Shown here: in pieces, positions 1 through 10,423 of the stretch | Position numbering within the stretch: the stretch's first letter is position 1 | How the letters are laid out: each line of letters begins with the position of its first letter | Source: Lyophyllum atratum | Lineage: Eukaryota; Basidiomycota; Agaricomycetes; Agaricales; Lyophyllaceae | Assembly: GCA_014905825.1 (NCBI GenBank) | Contig: JACGCN010000020.1 | Coordinates: 744,001-808,000 of the forward strand | Direction of reading: 5' to 3' | Length of the DNA: 64,000 nucleotides | The notes under the pieces: model-generated | Databases searched by the model: none | Told to the model about the DNA's origin: nothing | The model's input: only the letters and a program-made list of their open reading frames with translations | Translations under genes and position numbers: made by a program

Positions 1-1994
1 GTTAGGGTTGGAATACATACCACTCGCGACCTCGTTCTCCTTGAAACTTGCCAAGAACCAATCCGCCGTATGCTTGATTCCAGTGAAGTAAACGACTGCC
101 AGGTCACCCACATACGCGCCGACATGGCCCTCGAACCTGATCTTGCGGACATGTGCCTTCAAAACCTTCGTTCGCATCTGAAGGAAGGTGCTTCGAGCCG
201 CAGGCCCAGCTTTCAAACGAAGGAGGTAAGAGATTAAGGAGACCACCGTCGACTTGCGGACGCTGGGGAGGGAGAGGGAGTCCAGTAGGGATTTTGTAAG
301 GAGACTATTCAAGGGAGGTAGCTTGTGAGCAAGAAGGGGCATGATTGACAACTTTGCTTTGCCTTGAACGACCTCAGTTAGCATATAAGGACGTGTATGG
401 CGGGTTCGCATACCTTCTTCGACGAGGGTGACTGCCTTGTCCCACTCCCTTAGGGCAATAGCGACAGTGAGATCGTCAGCCCACTCCCCTACCCATCGAG
501 CATCTCGCTCAGCTTTCTCCTTCGCCCCTGCCTCCACCTCGACTCCGGGTAATTCTCCACCCCTGCTTGCGAAGTCTGCCATCCAATCGGGCGCAGCAAT
601 GTACGAGGAGCGCTATACTACCTGTTACCGATCGAATCATGGAAGATGACCCAAGGGACTTACATCTCCACCTCCCGATGGTCCTCCTTGCCACATGCTT
701 TTACGCCTCTCGTGCTCTCCCTCTCGTTCTTTCCGTTTCTTGGCTGCCAGCTCCTCAGCGACGTGGCGGAATTGTGCAAGCAAAGACTTTTTATCCTGGG
801 GATTTTCGGTCCTGTACACATGAGTCTCCTTCCCATGTCTGATCTTGAAAACGTTCGTCATCCCTATTCAAGGCGTCTTTAGATTTGGAATTTGTTGCAA
901 TTAGATGAGATACTCACGCGGAGAATCCTTCGTATCCAGAACCAGCATCTCGCTCAGCGGCCAACATCTCTCCGCCACGAGCTTCCCCTCGTTGACAGTT
1001 CCACCACCGCTCCCAGATGCTTCACCAGCGGCCTTCCGCCTTCGTCTCCGCGCAACGAGGACCAGATCATCCAGCACCACGAAACGTACGCGCCCCACCA
1101 CTTTGTATGTCGCTGCATTCAAAGACAGTACACCTTCCACCTCAGCCACGACGTGTCTCCCAGGCGTCGTAGGTGCAAATTTTGCCGCACCCTCGATGTG
1201 CGCGTGCAGCTCTTGCATCTGGTTGAAGTACATGATGCGGAGGTCGGCAACGGATGAACGTTTATAGGTTGATAGTACGTTAGGGTTCGAGGATTGATTT
1301 GTGGGGTCAGGAATGTGGAGAACGGATGGCATGGATTTGTATTCGGAGAGAAGGTCCTTGAGTTCTAGCATCTCCGTCTCGAGTGACGTGATCTCTTTTG
1401 AGATGGTGACGAACTCTGCGTAACTGGGTGGTAGGTCGTTAGTGATCATGTTAGACTCACGGACGACATGGAGCTCACTTTTTGAACACATTCCGTTGGA
1501 GTTCAGAATTGGTTTCCTCTTTAGTACCACGGAGTGATGACTGGAGAGAGCGCAGCTCAGCCTCTGTTGAATTCGCTAATTTGAGCTTCAAGACTGGATA
1601 CCCATATATCAATAATGCCAGTGTTTCCAGGAGCACCGTAACGCTCACAAGAGTCAGGGTCAAAAGCTTCGCTTTCCAGGATCCTCTTATCATCCAAAGG
1701 TTTCCCTCCGGGGCTCTTCAAGTTGGTGCCGTCTCCGATCATGCCCATTCCCGCTGCCAGGCTCATCATCCCTTCTGAACCGGAGGGAAATCCAGGCATC
1801 GGAGGCAAGGCACTCATATCTGTGGGGCTGGCCACCATCTCTGCATAGCGCATGGACATACGCTTCTTGATTCTGTCGTCAACGCGAGACTTGGGCGCAC
1901 CGCGCGGGATGGGCTGGCCAACCGGCAGCGGTGGCGCGATAGTCGCTTTGCGCGTCGGTGCACGACGAGGGGTACGAAGTGAGGATTCTGGCAT
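1..1994 (-). CDS. EXO84: Exocyst complex subunit Exo84 (C-terminus cut by window edge)
   Basis: Exo84 is a subunit of the octameric exocyst, which tethers secretory vesicles at sites of polarised plasma-membrane growth. The first exon begins at 1994 with a basic, proline-rich leader. A coiled-coil segment follows (ANSTEAELRSL..., then YAEFVTISKEI...), which matches the Vps51/Exo84 N-terminal helix. After it comes a PH-like beta domain split by an intron near 850-905 (RVRFVVLDDLVLVARR..., then TNVFKIRHGKETHVYR). Downstream exons down to base 1 read as a helical CATCHR-type region (ADDLTVAIALREWDKAVTLVEEG; RSTFLQMRTKVLKAHVRKI). At least three introns are needed. The gene runs off the left edge, so the last helices are missing. 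It is divergent from the phosphatase gene, with 117 bp between start codons. Assignment rests on domain order and local motifs and is fairly sure. Confidence 0.85.
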
Positions 1995-2111
1995 TTTGGT
2001 GCCGTCGATGTCGCGAGCAGCGACCAGGCAATAATTGGCAAGTCAAGCCGTGTAGTACTAGTAGTCACACTTGTCACAGCCACTTGTCAGGCGTCTGAGT
2101 CGTCCACCATC
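1995..2111. promoter_or_regulatory. Short bidirectional promoter EXO84 / PTP
   Basis: Only 117 bp separate the divergent start codons of EXO84 and the phosphatase. Both promoters and 5' leaders must lie here or reach into the neighbouring coding sequence. No TATA box is obvious. The role is inferred from gene arrangement only. Confidence 0.5.
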
Positions 2112-3407
2112 ATGAGCCCGTCGGAAATTCCGCCATGGCTAGCAAAACATTCGTCCAATGCCTACTTGCTCTCCGTGTATAGATGTCTGCAGAGTCGCGA
2201 AGAGGAACGTGAAGCCGCTCGCTATATTTCGCGACAAACTCACACCGAACCTAGTCGCGGTACCCCTTCCGCCCGCCGCAGTCAAGCTCAGCAATTCATC
2301 TCAAAGTTCCTCAGATCACAAAGTCCCACTCACAAAAACCCCATTCCACCTGGTCACTACTCTGTGGCTGTCGGCCAACGTCCAGACAATCACCTTCGCA
2401 ATCGTTATCTTGATATACACCCATACGATAGGACCCGGGTCGTCTTGAACGTCGCTCAGGGAGAAGAAGAAGGAAAGTATCTCAACGCCAGCTGGGTTCT
2501 TGAAAATTATGGTCAAAAGTGGTGGATCGCCTCACAAGCCTCATTGCCCAACACTGCGCACACATTCCTGAGCATTTTGCTCCAGTCTACAACTTCGCCG
2601 CCCGCGTCACTACTTGATCCCGCTTACTCAAGCCTACAAACGAGTCGTGTGCGGACGGTAGTCCAGCTCACTAGCAATATCGAGAATGGGCGGCGGAAAG
2701 CACACCCATATTTCCCTAGTGACGTTGGACAATCTACTGTGATTCAGCCAGAGGGTGGAGACACGCCCGCTCTTAAAGTAACTCTGCTTGAGCGCGAAAC
2801 GATTGAAGAAGCGCATTGTACCCGCAGTATCGTCTCGCTCGTGCCTGTCACCCTCAAGTCCAAGAAAGGTACTCGCCGATCTTCTATTGATGGTACCAAA
2901 ACCAGCGACACCGAGGAAGTGGATGAAGACGAGCACGAATATAGCGTGGTGGAGGGGCGGGAAACCATCACATTCCAGCACATGTTCTATACCTCTTGGC
3001 CAGACCACGGGGTGCCACAGGATGACGACCGTGCGAGCCTACTAGCTTTCCTCCGGCTTGTAGACAGTACGAATAGAGATACCTCCCTCGCCACAAGTCC
3101 AGATGACCCGCAGCCTGACCCTGATCCTCCAGTCATCGTGGGATGCTCTGCCGGCATAGGGCGCACTGGATCTTTCATCGCCCTGTCATCTTTGCTCCGA
3201 AAATATGGTTTCCTGCCGCCACCCGGTAGGCCGTCCCTTTCATCCGCACTCCCACCGTGTCCATTGGACGCTCTTCCAAATGCATTGAGCGAGGATCTCG
3301 TTGTTCGGGAAGTGGACTCGATGAGGGAGCAGAGGCCCGGGATGGTGCAACGTAACGAGCAGATACGTCTGATATATGAGGTCCTTACGTCTGCATTTGT
3401 TCTATGA
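2112..3407 (+). CDS. Protein tyrosine phosphatase, classical PTP fold, single exon
   Basis: A 431-residue protein with the ordered motifs of a classical phosphotyrosine phosphatase. The substrate-recognition loop is LRNRYLDIHPYD. The WPD loop, TSWPDHGVP, has its acid Asp near residue 298. The P-loop is VIVGCSAGIGRTG, with nucleophile Cys345 and Arg351. The Q-loop is MVQRNEQ, with Gln near 413. It would dephosphorylate tyrosines, as yeast Ptp1 or fission-yeast Pyp enzymes do. The residue before the catalytic Cys is Gly instead of the usual His. A charged insert (SKKGTRRSSIDG, then an acidic run) precedes the WPD loop. The N-terminal 80 residues are basic and Ser-rich. The gene has no introns, unusual here. 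The start at 2112 is the first ATG of the frame. Family sure; substrate unknown. Confidence 0.9.
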   Translation: MSPSEIPPWLAKHSSNAYLLSVYRCLQSREEEREAARYISRQTHTEPSRGTPSARRSQAQQFISKFLRSQSPTHKNPIPPGHYSVAVGQRPDNHLRNRYLDIHPYDRTRVVLNVAQGEEEGKYLNASWVLENYGQKWWIASQASLPNTAHTFLSILLQSTTSPPASLLDPAYSSLQTSRVRTVVQLTSNIENGRRKAHPYFPSDVGQSTVIQPEGGDTPALKVTLLERETIEEAHCTRSIVSLVPVTLKSKKGTRRSSIDGTKTSDTEEVDEDEHEYSVVEGRETITFQHMFYTSWPDHGVPQDDDRASLLAFLRLVDSTNRDTSLATSPDDPQPDPDPPVIVGCSAGIGRTGSFIALSSLLRKYGFLPPPGRPSLSSALPPCPLDALPNALSEDLVVREVDSMREQRPGMVQRNEQIRLIYEVLTSAFVL

Positions 3408-3530
3408 GCACCAGTATTTCTTTGGTTTTCGGCTTTAGGGGTAATGTAAAAATAGGTTCGATAAGATAAGATGAAGGTTTATGCAGATCATGAAGACGCG
3501 ATTCTCTCATGCCTACTATTGCTATGATAT

Positions 3531-4968
3531 ATGCTCTTCAACTTCATACCCCGCCCGCTTTCTCGTTTAACCCTTCTGTCCCGCCATTTCATCGCGTCGC
3601 CTCGAAAGATGTCTCTACCTACAACCACTGATGCGATCACTATTGCAGAGGTAAGCTTTGCCCGTGTAAACTCAAGAATCAACCAGCTGATAGAGATGGA
3701 GACCGGAGGTCCCGAAGTCATCGAGAAGAAAACCATTCCTTTCCCAAAGCCAGATTCTGGATCCATTGTTATCAAAGTAAGATTCAGTCAATATCGTAGG
3801 CATTCCCTACTGAATACCTCAAAGGTGGAATATTTAGGAGTCAACTTCATTGATGTGTACTACCGGTAAGCGCGCCAATGGCAATGCGCTTATTCATCCA
3901 CTCGCATGCACTGACAACGGTGTACAGGGAAGGCTTTTATCCGTATAAGCAACTGCCCGCGACCCTGGGAAAAGAAGCTGCGGGTACTATCGTTGCGCTC
4001 CCCAGTGAGGAGACCGTCCTCAACAATGAAACTTACAAGAAGAATGGTTTCAAAGTAGGCGGAAAGGTCGCAGTAGTACGTTCATCAGTGCTACACTCGC
4101 AGAAGCGCATCTGTTTACCGGTTGCCCGTCAATTGTAGGACTTTCTCGGGACCCATGCAAGCTACATCTCCGTCCCTTGGAAATCCGTCTACCCTGTTCC
4201 AGATAACGTCTCAACGCGCACCGCGGCGGCCGGTCTTCTACAGTCGCTGACAGCGTACAGTTTCTTTGAGGAGGCGTACAAGGTGAAGAAGGGTGACACG
4301 ATCCTCGTGCACACGGTGGCTGGTGGGCTTGGCCTGCTGTTCGCGCAGCTCGGACGCGCCCGTGGCGCAACCGTAATTGGCACGACATCGACAGCGCAGA
4401 AGGCAGAACTTGCGAAGAAGCATGGCGCTGATCATGTTATTTTGTATCCCGTGGAGGATACTGTGAAGCGTGTGCTGGAAATCACGAATGGAGAGGGGGT
4501 GGAAGCTGTTTTCGACGGTGTTGGGAAAGATACGTACGTGATCAATCTCTCTCATGGCGCGTTTTATATCGGCTGATGAATTTGGATGATAGATTCGATA
4601 ACAACTTCAAACTCACCAAGAGGAAGGGAACGATCGTGTCTGTAGGAAACGCCTCTGGCCCTGTTGATCCTTTCTCTCTCTTGCGTCTCGTCGAGAAGAA
4701 TCTGGTTCTCCTTCGCCCCACGTTTGTCCATCTCAATTGCTTATTCGTAACTTCACTGATCAATGATCACCTTAGTATGACGAACTATACCTATACCCCG
4801 GAAGAAGCGTACTATTATGGAAAGAAGGTCTTTGAGCTGATCGGGGATGGCACTTTGAAGATCAACGTTTTCAAGGAGTATCCATTCACCTCTGATGGTG
4901 TCAGGCAGGCACAAATCGATCTAGTGATAGGCAGGACGACTGGGAAGTTGATCGTCAAGGTGGACTGA
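3531..4968 (+). CDS. NADPH:quinone oxidoreductase, zeta-crystallin type (MDR family)
   Basis: A medium-chain dehydrogenase/reductase of the zeta-crystallin/QOR group, which reduces quinones with NADPH. Exons join as IEMETGGPEVIEKKTIPFP, VEYLGVNFIDVYYR, EGFYPYKQLPATLGKEAAGT, then the Rossmann exon (GDTILVHTVAGGLGLLFAQL, ATVIGTTSTAQKAELAKKHGADHVI, GVEAVFDGVGKDT) and KGTIVSVGNASGPVDPFS. The last exon ends GRTTGKLIVKVD. AGGLG is the nucleotide-binding loop. No zinc-binding Cys cluster is seen, as expected for QOR. About six short introns are needed. Two in-frame starts exist: 3531 adds a basic, hydroxylated 26-residue leader resembling a mitochondrial presequence, while 3609 (MSLPTTT) would give a cytosolic form. 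I list the longer one. It may be dual-targeted; neither start is proven. Confidence 0.88.
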
Positions 4969-5217
4969 GCAAAAGTTGCTTCTGCCCGTTTGGATCGAAC
5001 AGGGCCCACCTCGAGTTCGTAGACCACTCAATCTTGTACATGCATATAGTTGTCCACCAGTATCAAATGTATCATACCCTCCTATCCAGTGCTTTCGAGG
5101 TAAGGTCACCATGAATTGTACATTCGGATGTGACGCCACGGGCCGGTGCTCCGCCATCGCGTTGATTTTCTCTCTTGTAGCTTCACGTGATTTTGCTTCT
5201 CCTCGCAGGCGTTTGCG

Positions 5218-5588
5218 ATGACCACACTCTCTATCAAGGTCGAGTTCAGCGGCGGGCTCGAGCTGCTTTTCTCAAATGAACGCTCCCACATCGTGACGAT
5301 TCCCAGCGTCGATCCTGCGACCTCTGGATCCACCAATCTCCAATACCTTATCAATCACCTGCGTGACAACCTCCTCAAGGAACGGATCGAGCTGTTCGTG
5401 GAGAATGATACTGTGTACGTTCGTCTCTCTATCGATCTGTGTACATGACTTGATGTCTTGTGTCAAACAGCCGCCCAGGAATACTGGTTCTCGTTAACGA
5501 CACGGATTGGGAACTGGAAGGCGAGGGAGACTACGTGCTCAAGGACAAGGATGAGATCGTCTTCATCTCGACGCTGCACGGCGGGTAG
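5218..5588 (+). CDS. URM1: Ubiquitin-related modifier Urm1
   Basis: Two exons (5218-5414 and 5471-5588) give a 104-residue protein, the usual Urm1 length. It starts [17 protein letters not shown] and ends VFISTLHGG at the stop codon. The C-terminal Gly-Gly is the site that Uba4 activates to a thiocarboxylate. Urm1 is the sulfur carrier for 2-thiolation of the wobble uridine in some tRNAs and can also be attached to proteins. The 56-nt intron has gtacgt and acag ends and joins with a perfect frame (ENDTV / [10 protein letters not shown]). It lies 250 bp after the quinone oxidoreductase on the same strand. Confident call. Confidence 0.95.
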
Positions 5589-6319
5589 AGGCGCCTTTAT
5601 CGATGGGCGATACATGGTGACGAGGCATATCAGGTGGGTACTTGTATCTTAGCCAAGATATCTTTTTCCTCGATTTTATTCAGACAAATTTCCTTTCCGA
5701 CGTTTCTTATTAAGATGCTCATCCTGTCTCATAACTGTGCTTGAGGTATACCACTGCGCAATCGAAACGTTACAGGAAGCGTTCGCCCTACTCTACGGAC
5801 TTTAGTGGGTTGGGAGCTTAATCTAATCAATTCCAGATGATAATAAGAACAGAATCAATGCATTGTCAATAGGTACATCATACAAGTTTGGATTGTTGGT
5901 TGTGGTGATATATAGTGGTGGTATACAAGCAGGTACCATATTAGTGTGTTCTAACAAAGCAGTGCAGACGACAACAACCAGAGATGGACACACAACTGTC
6001 GTAACTTCCAGCAAATACGCGCCTGCAAGAGCCTCCCGAGTCCCAGCACATATGATGTGTGGGTACTGCAAGCACAAAAAGCAAGCAGATCTTAATAGCA
6101 CAGAGAAAAGAGAATAAAGTTAGAGTGGAAGATAACAGAAACGAAAGAAAGACAAGGAAAAAAAAGTTGAATGTCATGTCTGCTCGGGTGGTTTTGAATG
6201 ATGATGATATCGATGGTATGAAGTCGCGCCGCCCGTCCTTGAAGTTGCCTTTCCATCCAATGCATTACATGCGTTCCAGGATACCCATGCCAAGCCGCAT
6301 CCGCTCCCATCTCCTCCAT
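5589..6319. other. Convergent intergenic region
   Basis: About 730 bp between the ends of URM1 and the deubiquitinase gene. It is AT-richer than its surroundings and presumably holds both 3' UTRs and terminators. No gene, repeat or RNA is recognisable. Confidence 0.6.
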
Positions 6320-9300
6320 CTATGCCCTCGGGAAGGAGCTAGGCGCAGCCCTCTCTCTATCCCTCTCCTTGTCCCTTTTCCCAAACCCAAGCATAGGCGC
6401 CGTCAAGCTCAACTTCCTAGTCGCCTTCCTAAATCCGGTAGTCGCCGCACTCGTACTCCCCCCCGTCCCCGCACTGCTCGCAACACTGGTATTTCCGCTC
6501 CCGAACGACGCGAGCCCAACAGGCGCCGCCAACCGTTCCTCGCCGTCCACTAGCATAGACATAGGCTCCTCAACCTCCCCGGCCCCGAACACACTGTTCA
6601 CCCTCCTATGATGCTGATGGGGAAACGAATGCGACGGGGAAACGATCGGAGGAACAGGAGGCAGCGGCCTTTCCCTCTCCCTCTCGCGCTCCCTTTCCCT
6701 TTCTCTCTCGCGCTCCCGCCCTAACTCAGGTCCCGCAGTCGCAGGCCTCACAGCATCCCACACCCTCACTTTCTCCTTCTCCTTCTCCTTATCACGCTCC
6801 TTCCCCCGCTCCTTATCCCGGTTCCGGAATCCAGGAAAGTTAGCAAGACTCTTCTTCCGCTCAGGCGTGGAAGGCGATCTCGGTGCCTCGGGGAGCGTCC
6901 GCGTGTGCACGAAGCCAGGTGAGGTGCCGGTGCTGGACTTCCTGGTGGGCGCAGTTGAGGTGGTAGTGGCAGAAGTGGGCGGTGTGGACACGGAACTGTG
7001 CATTCGCGGCGGCGGCGGTGCCGGACCTTTAGCCGAATACGATGGCGGACGCGGGAGGGGATGTGCATGCGAGCCCGAGTGGTGGCTTTGATACGAATTC
7101 GAGTTCGAGTCCACATGTGAGTGCGGGTGGCTCAGCGGCACAGAATTCCCCTTGCCCGCCAGCGGTGGGACAGCCGACACAGGTGTGCCCCCCATAGACT
7201 CCGAGTCAAAAGACGACGAAGACGATGGCGACGGGCTCACGTCCCCATTCGACAAACGCTGCCCTTGGACATGCGCGTTTGGATGGAGATGCGAAAGCGA
7301 CTGTGGGTGCTTCAAGTTCGTCGACACCGGTCGTGGGCGGTGCTTTGAATTCGAGTTCGGTGTGTGATCCTCGGGTGGCACCGTGGAGGATGCGGGGTAC
7401 TCTCCATGCCCACGCCCATTCGCGTTCGCATCAGCCGACTCCGAGGTACGCCTATGTGGTAGATGCAATGACGTGCGGAGCCATGTCGTCGCTGACGGTT
7501 CTTCACGCTGCACAGCAGGAGACGCAGGGGACGCATCCGCGTCCTTTTCCTTGTCCTTGTCCTTGCCTTCCGACCGCCCCATCCCCTTGAGCCCCTTCTC
7601 CCCAAGCCTGAAGCTCTTTCGCTTCGGGAACCACGTCCCGGTCTTGCCGCTCTTCTCCTTGTCCTTGTGCTCCTTGTCCCTCTTCCCACTCCCACTCCCA
7701 ACCCCAGCCCCAGTCCCAGTCCCATTAACACTCCCATTCGCATACACACTCATATCCGGAGCTCCATCCCCCACAACAGCAGCACCCCCATCCTGTCCCT
7801 GTTCTTCTCTATTCCCCTCAGGTTCCCCACCATTAACGACCAACGCAGGCTCCGACCCCAGCCCCAGCCCAAACCACTTCTTGCGCTCCTTATCCTTCTC
7901 TTTTCCGATCTCTCTCTCCCTTTCCATCTCCCTCTCCGCCTTATCCCCATCATTCCGCTCCCCACCCCCATGCCCACTCGTCGCAGGTCTCGGCGGCATC
8001 GGCAACGCCCTCGGCGACGTCGCAGCAGGAACCACATGCGCAGTCGCCGGCCTCGTCGTGTTCCCTGACGTCGAGCCTCCATTCGATAAAGGGAAAAGGA
8101 ACTGGTGTGGTGAATGTCCCGAACCCGGTATCGGGGGTAATGGCACTGTGCTCACATTCCCATTCCCACTTCCACTCCCGATTGCGTTGGTATTGGGATT
8201 TACCACACCGCCCGGAGTCGTGGGCGTCGGTAGGGGCACGGATGCGAGTACCGGCGTTTGAGGATACCACGGCCCTGTAGCCGCAGTGGGTGTCGTCGCA
8301 CTCGCACTCGCACTCCCAGCTCCCGCACCTGTACCGGTATCACGCGTTCGAATCGAGATACTTGGTGACCTGCGAATACTCCTCAAAATCCCACTAACGC
8401 CCTTCGACGACGAAGACGGTGGCGGTGGTGGTGGGGACAGGGGTGTCGAGAGGAATCCTGCGACGGGTGTTGCTTTCGGCGGGGAAGAGGAATGCGATGC
8501 CGATGTCGAGTTTGATGTGGAGAGAGAAGGCGCGGAGGGTGTAGCGACTGGGATGGGGATGTGGATGGGCGGTGCGGTGGTAGATGGGTGGGGAGATTGG
8601 GACGAAGATGGTGGCGGCGGGGGTGTTGAGTCACGATCCGATGTGGAAGATAAGGACGGTGTGTGCGCGAGTATGTGGGCCTCCTCTGGTATGAGCCCCG
8701 GCGGGCGGGCCGGTGTCTGGGAAGGCTGCGAGGCCGTGGAGGAGGTAGTGGTGGTTTCCGTCACAATGGGGGTAGGCCGCAGGCCAAGTTTTTCCGTATC
8801 GATATCGGCGGCTTGGTAATAGAGCACATAAGCGCAGCCTGCCGCGGAGTCGCCAAAATACTTGGGTATATCAGATTCTGGTATGGGTGAGACGCTGTCG
8901 TCGTCGAAGAGGAGCCACGAGCCAAGCGTTTTGATGATGGAGACGTAGTGGCCGTGGTCTGGACGGCTGGGAAGTAGCATATGAGACGACGAGACTGAAA
9001 AAGGAGGATTGGAAAACGTACCCTCCGATATGGACCACTATCCCAAACAGGTTGTATAGCCGGTCTGCGTCATCCATCTCGTCGACAGTATTGAACAGGC
9101 GGAGCTCAAACGGGAACGCCACGCGATACGCAAGTTTGACATACTTCCCCAGGTCTTCTTGGTACTTGAACCGTTTTAGGTGCAGTGCGAGGACGTTCGG
9201 GAGCCGCTTTATCTTCATGCTGTGTGTGTCATAGAATTAATGCATATCAGGGATTGATGATCTAACGAGGCAGACCATACGTACCGTTTCTCGGCTTCCT

Positions 9301-10423
9301 GGAGATCGCAGCACGAGTCGCAGAAGAACTTGTTCTTGTGGCAAAGCATCTCGCTTGCACTGAACTGGCGGAGACACGCCGTGACGCTCGAGTTCTGCTC
9401 AATGTCGATAGAGAGATCGAGGAAAGACTCATCGCGCGACGATACCTGGCAGCACCATCAATACGTAAGACTGACTGCCAAGGATAGATCTCGGGAACGT
9501 ACAGTCTCGCAGGTGAGGCAGCGGGTTTCGCTGGTGAGGACGCCCTCGAAGAGCTTGTGCACAAGTGTGGCGTGCTGGGACGGGTATCCCGAGTTGGAGT
9601 CAATCGTGGGCGCATTTGACGGGAGGGTCGTCACCGAGTTGGACACTACATCGCACACGCCCAGTTAGTACACGTTGCGGACAGAAATATTACAGAAATA
9701 GCAACGCACGATCCTCGACGGGCGCTTCACCCTGCGCCAACGCTTTCCGCTCCTCCTCGACCTCTTCCACTATCCTGTTGAGCAGATAATTCAAAAACTC
9801 GTGCGCATCCTGGTGGGTTGTGTTGTTGAACACCTGGTTGATCTCCTTGAGCTTTTCGACGAGCGCGCGCGGGCAAACGGTGCCGCGCTCAGCGGGGTGG
9901 GTAGAGATGTAGAAGTACAGGGAGCGGAGTGCAGAGAAGAGGGATGGTGGGGAAGAGGGGATGGGCGCGACCAGGGGAAGTGCGGTGTCGACGGCCGATG
10001 TGGAATGTTTGCGCTCCGGCTTGCGGCGCACGGGGACGAGAGGAGTGGGGGTAGAGGTAGTTGCGGTTATTTTAGGAAGGGGAGTGGGTGATGAAAGCAG
10101 GGCGAGTGAAGGATCCGCGGATTGGAGCATGAGGTCGCGAAAGGGCGTGCAGAAGTAGAGGGCCTGTACAACAGAATTGACATAGCTGAGACATGGTCAG
10201 TACACAACAGATGGCACGGTTCACCTAAGTCCTCACCAGTTGTTGCAGAACTAGCACGAAACAAGGTCAGCGTCGTGGCAGCGCCGGAGAAGGAGACATA
10301 CATTCTCGAGGCCAAACTTCTTCGCATCTGCGGAGGCGAGTACGGGGGCTGGGACGGGCTTGGAGACATCCTGGGGCGCCTGCGTGGTGGGGAGGCCGAA
10401 TCGCCAGAGTGCTTTCTGCATGG
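6320..10423 (-). CDS. CreB / USP12-USP46-type ubiquitin-specific protease with long low-complexity tail
   Basis: A USP-family deubiquitinase close to Aspergillus CreB (carbon-catabolite repression), yeast Ubp9/13 and animal USP12/46. From 10423 it reads [10 protein letters not shown]...KKFGLEN, then the Cys box, which uses a 14-nt exon at 10237-10250. Next come the Ubp domain ([20 protein letters not shown]), Cys pairs of the zinc-binding fingers ([26 protein letters not shown]), [15 protein letters not shown], and the His box [22 protein letters not shown]. The catalytic Cys (codon split TG/C) and His are present. The Cys-box consensus GNTCY is changed to CNNCY. After the catalytic domain the last exon adds about 800 residues of Ser/Pro/Gly/charged low complexity, with Arg-Glu dipeptide runs near 6660-6720 and Lys/Glu/Asp runs. 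Kin have shorter, less extreme tails. ATG 10423 is preferred, since the upstream extension lacks an ATG. Confidence 0.88.
6662..6722. repeat. CT-rich microsatellite coding for Arg-Glu dipeptides
   Basis: A polypyrimidine tract of ctctccctctcgcgctcc type. On the minus strand it encodes alternating Arg-Glu in the deubiquitinase tail. Such tracts are prone to length change. Confidence 0.7.

Noticed and set aside
1..11. gttagggttgg at the very left edge, resembling a telomere TTAGGG unit
   Set aside because: Only one unit. It lies inside the EXO84 coding region, and the same string recurs by chance near 1279.
7383..8261. Long plus-strand open frames of 292 and 177 codons opposite the deubiquitinase tail
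   Set aside because: They are antisense shadows of the low-complexity, GC-skewed tail. Their composition simply mirrors the Ser/Pro repeats.
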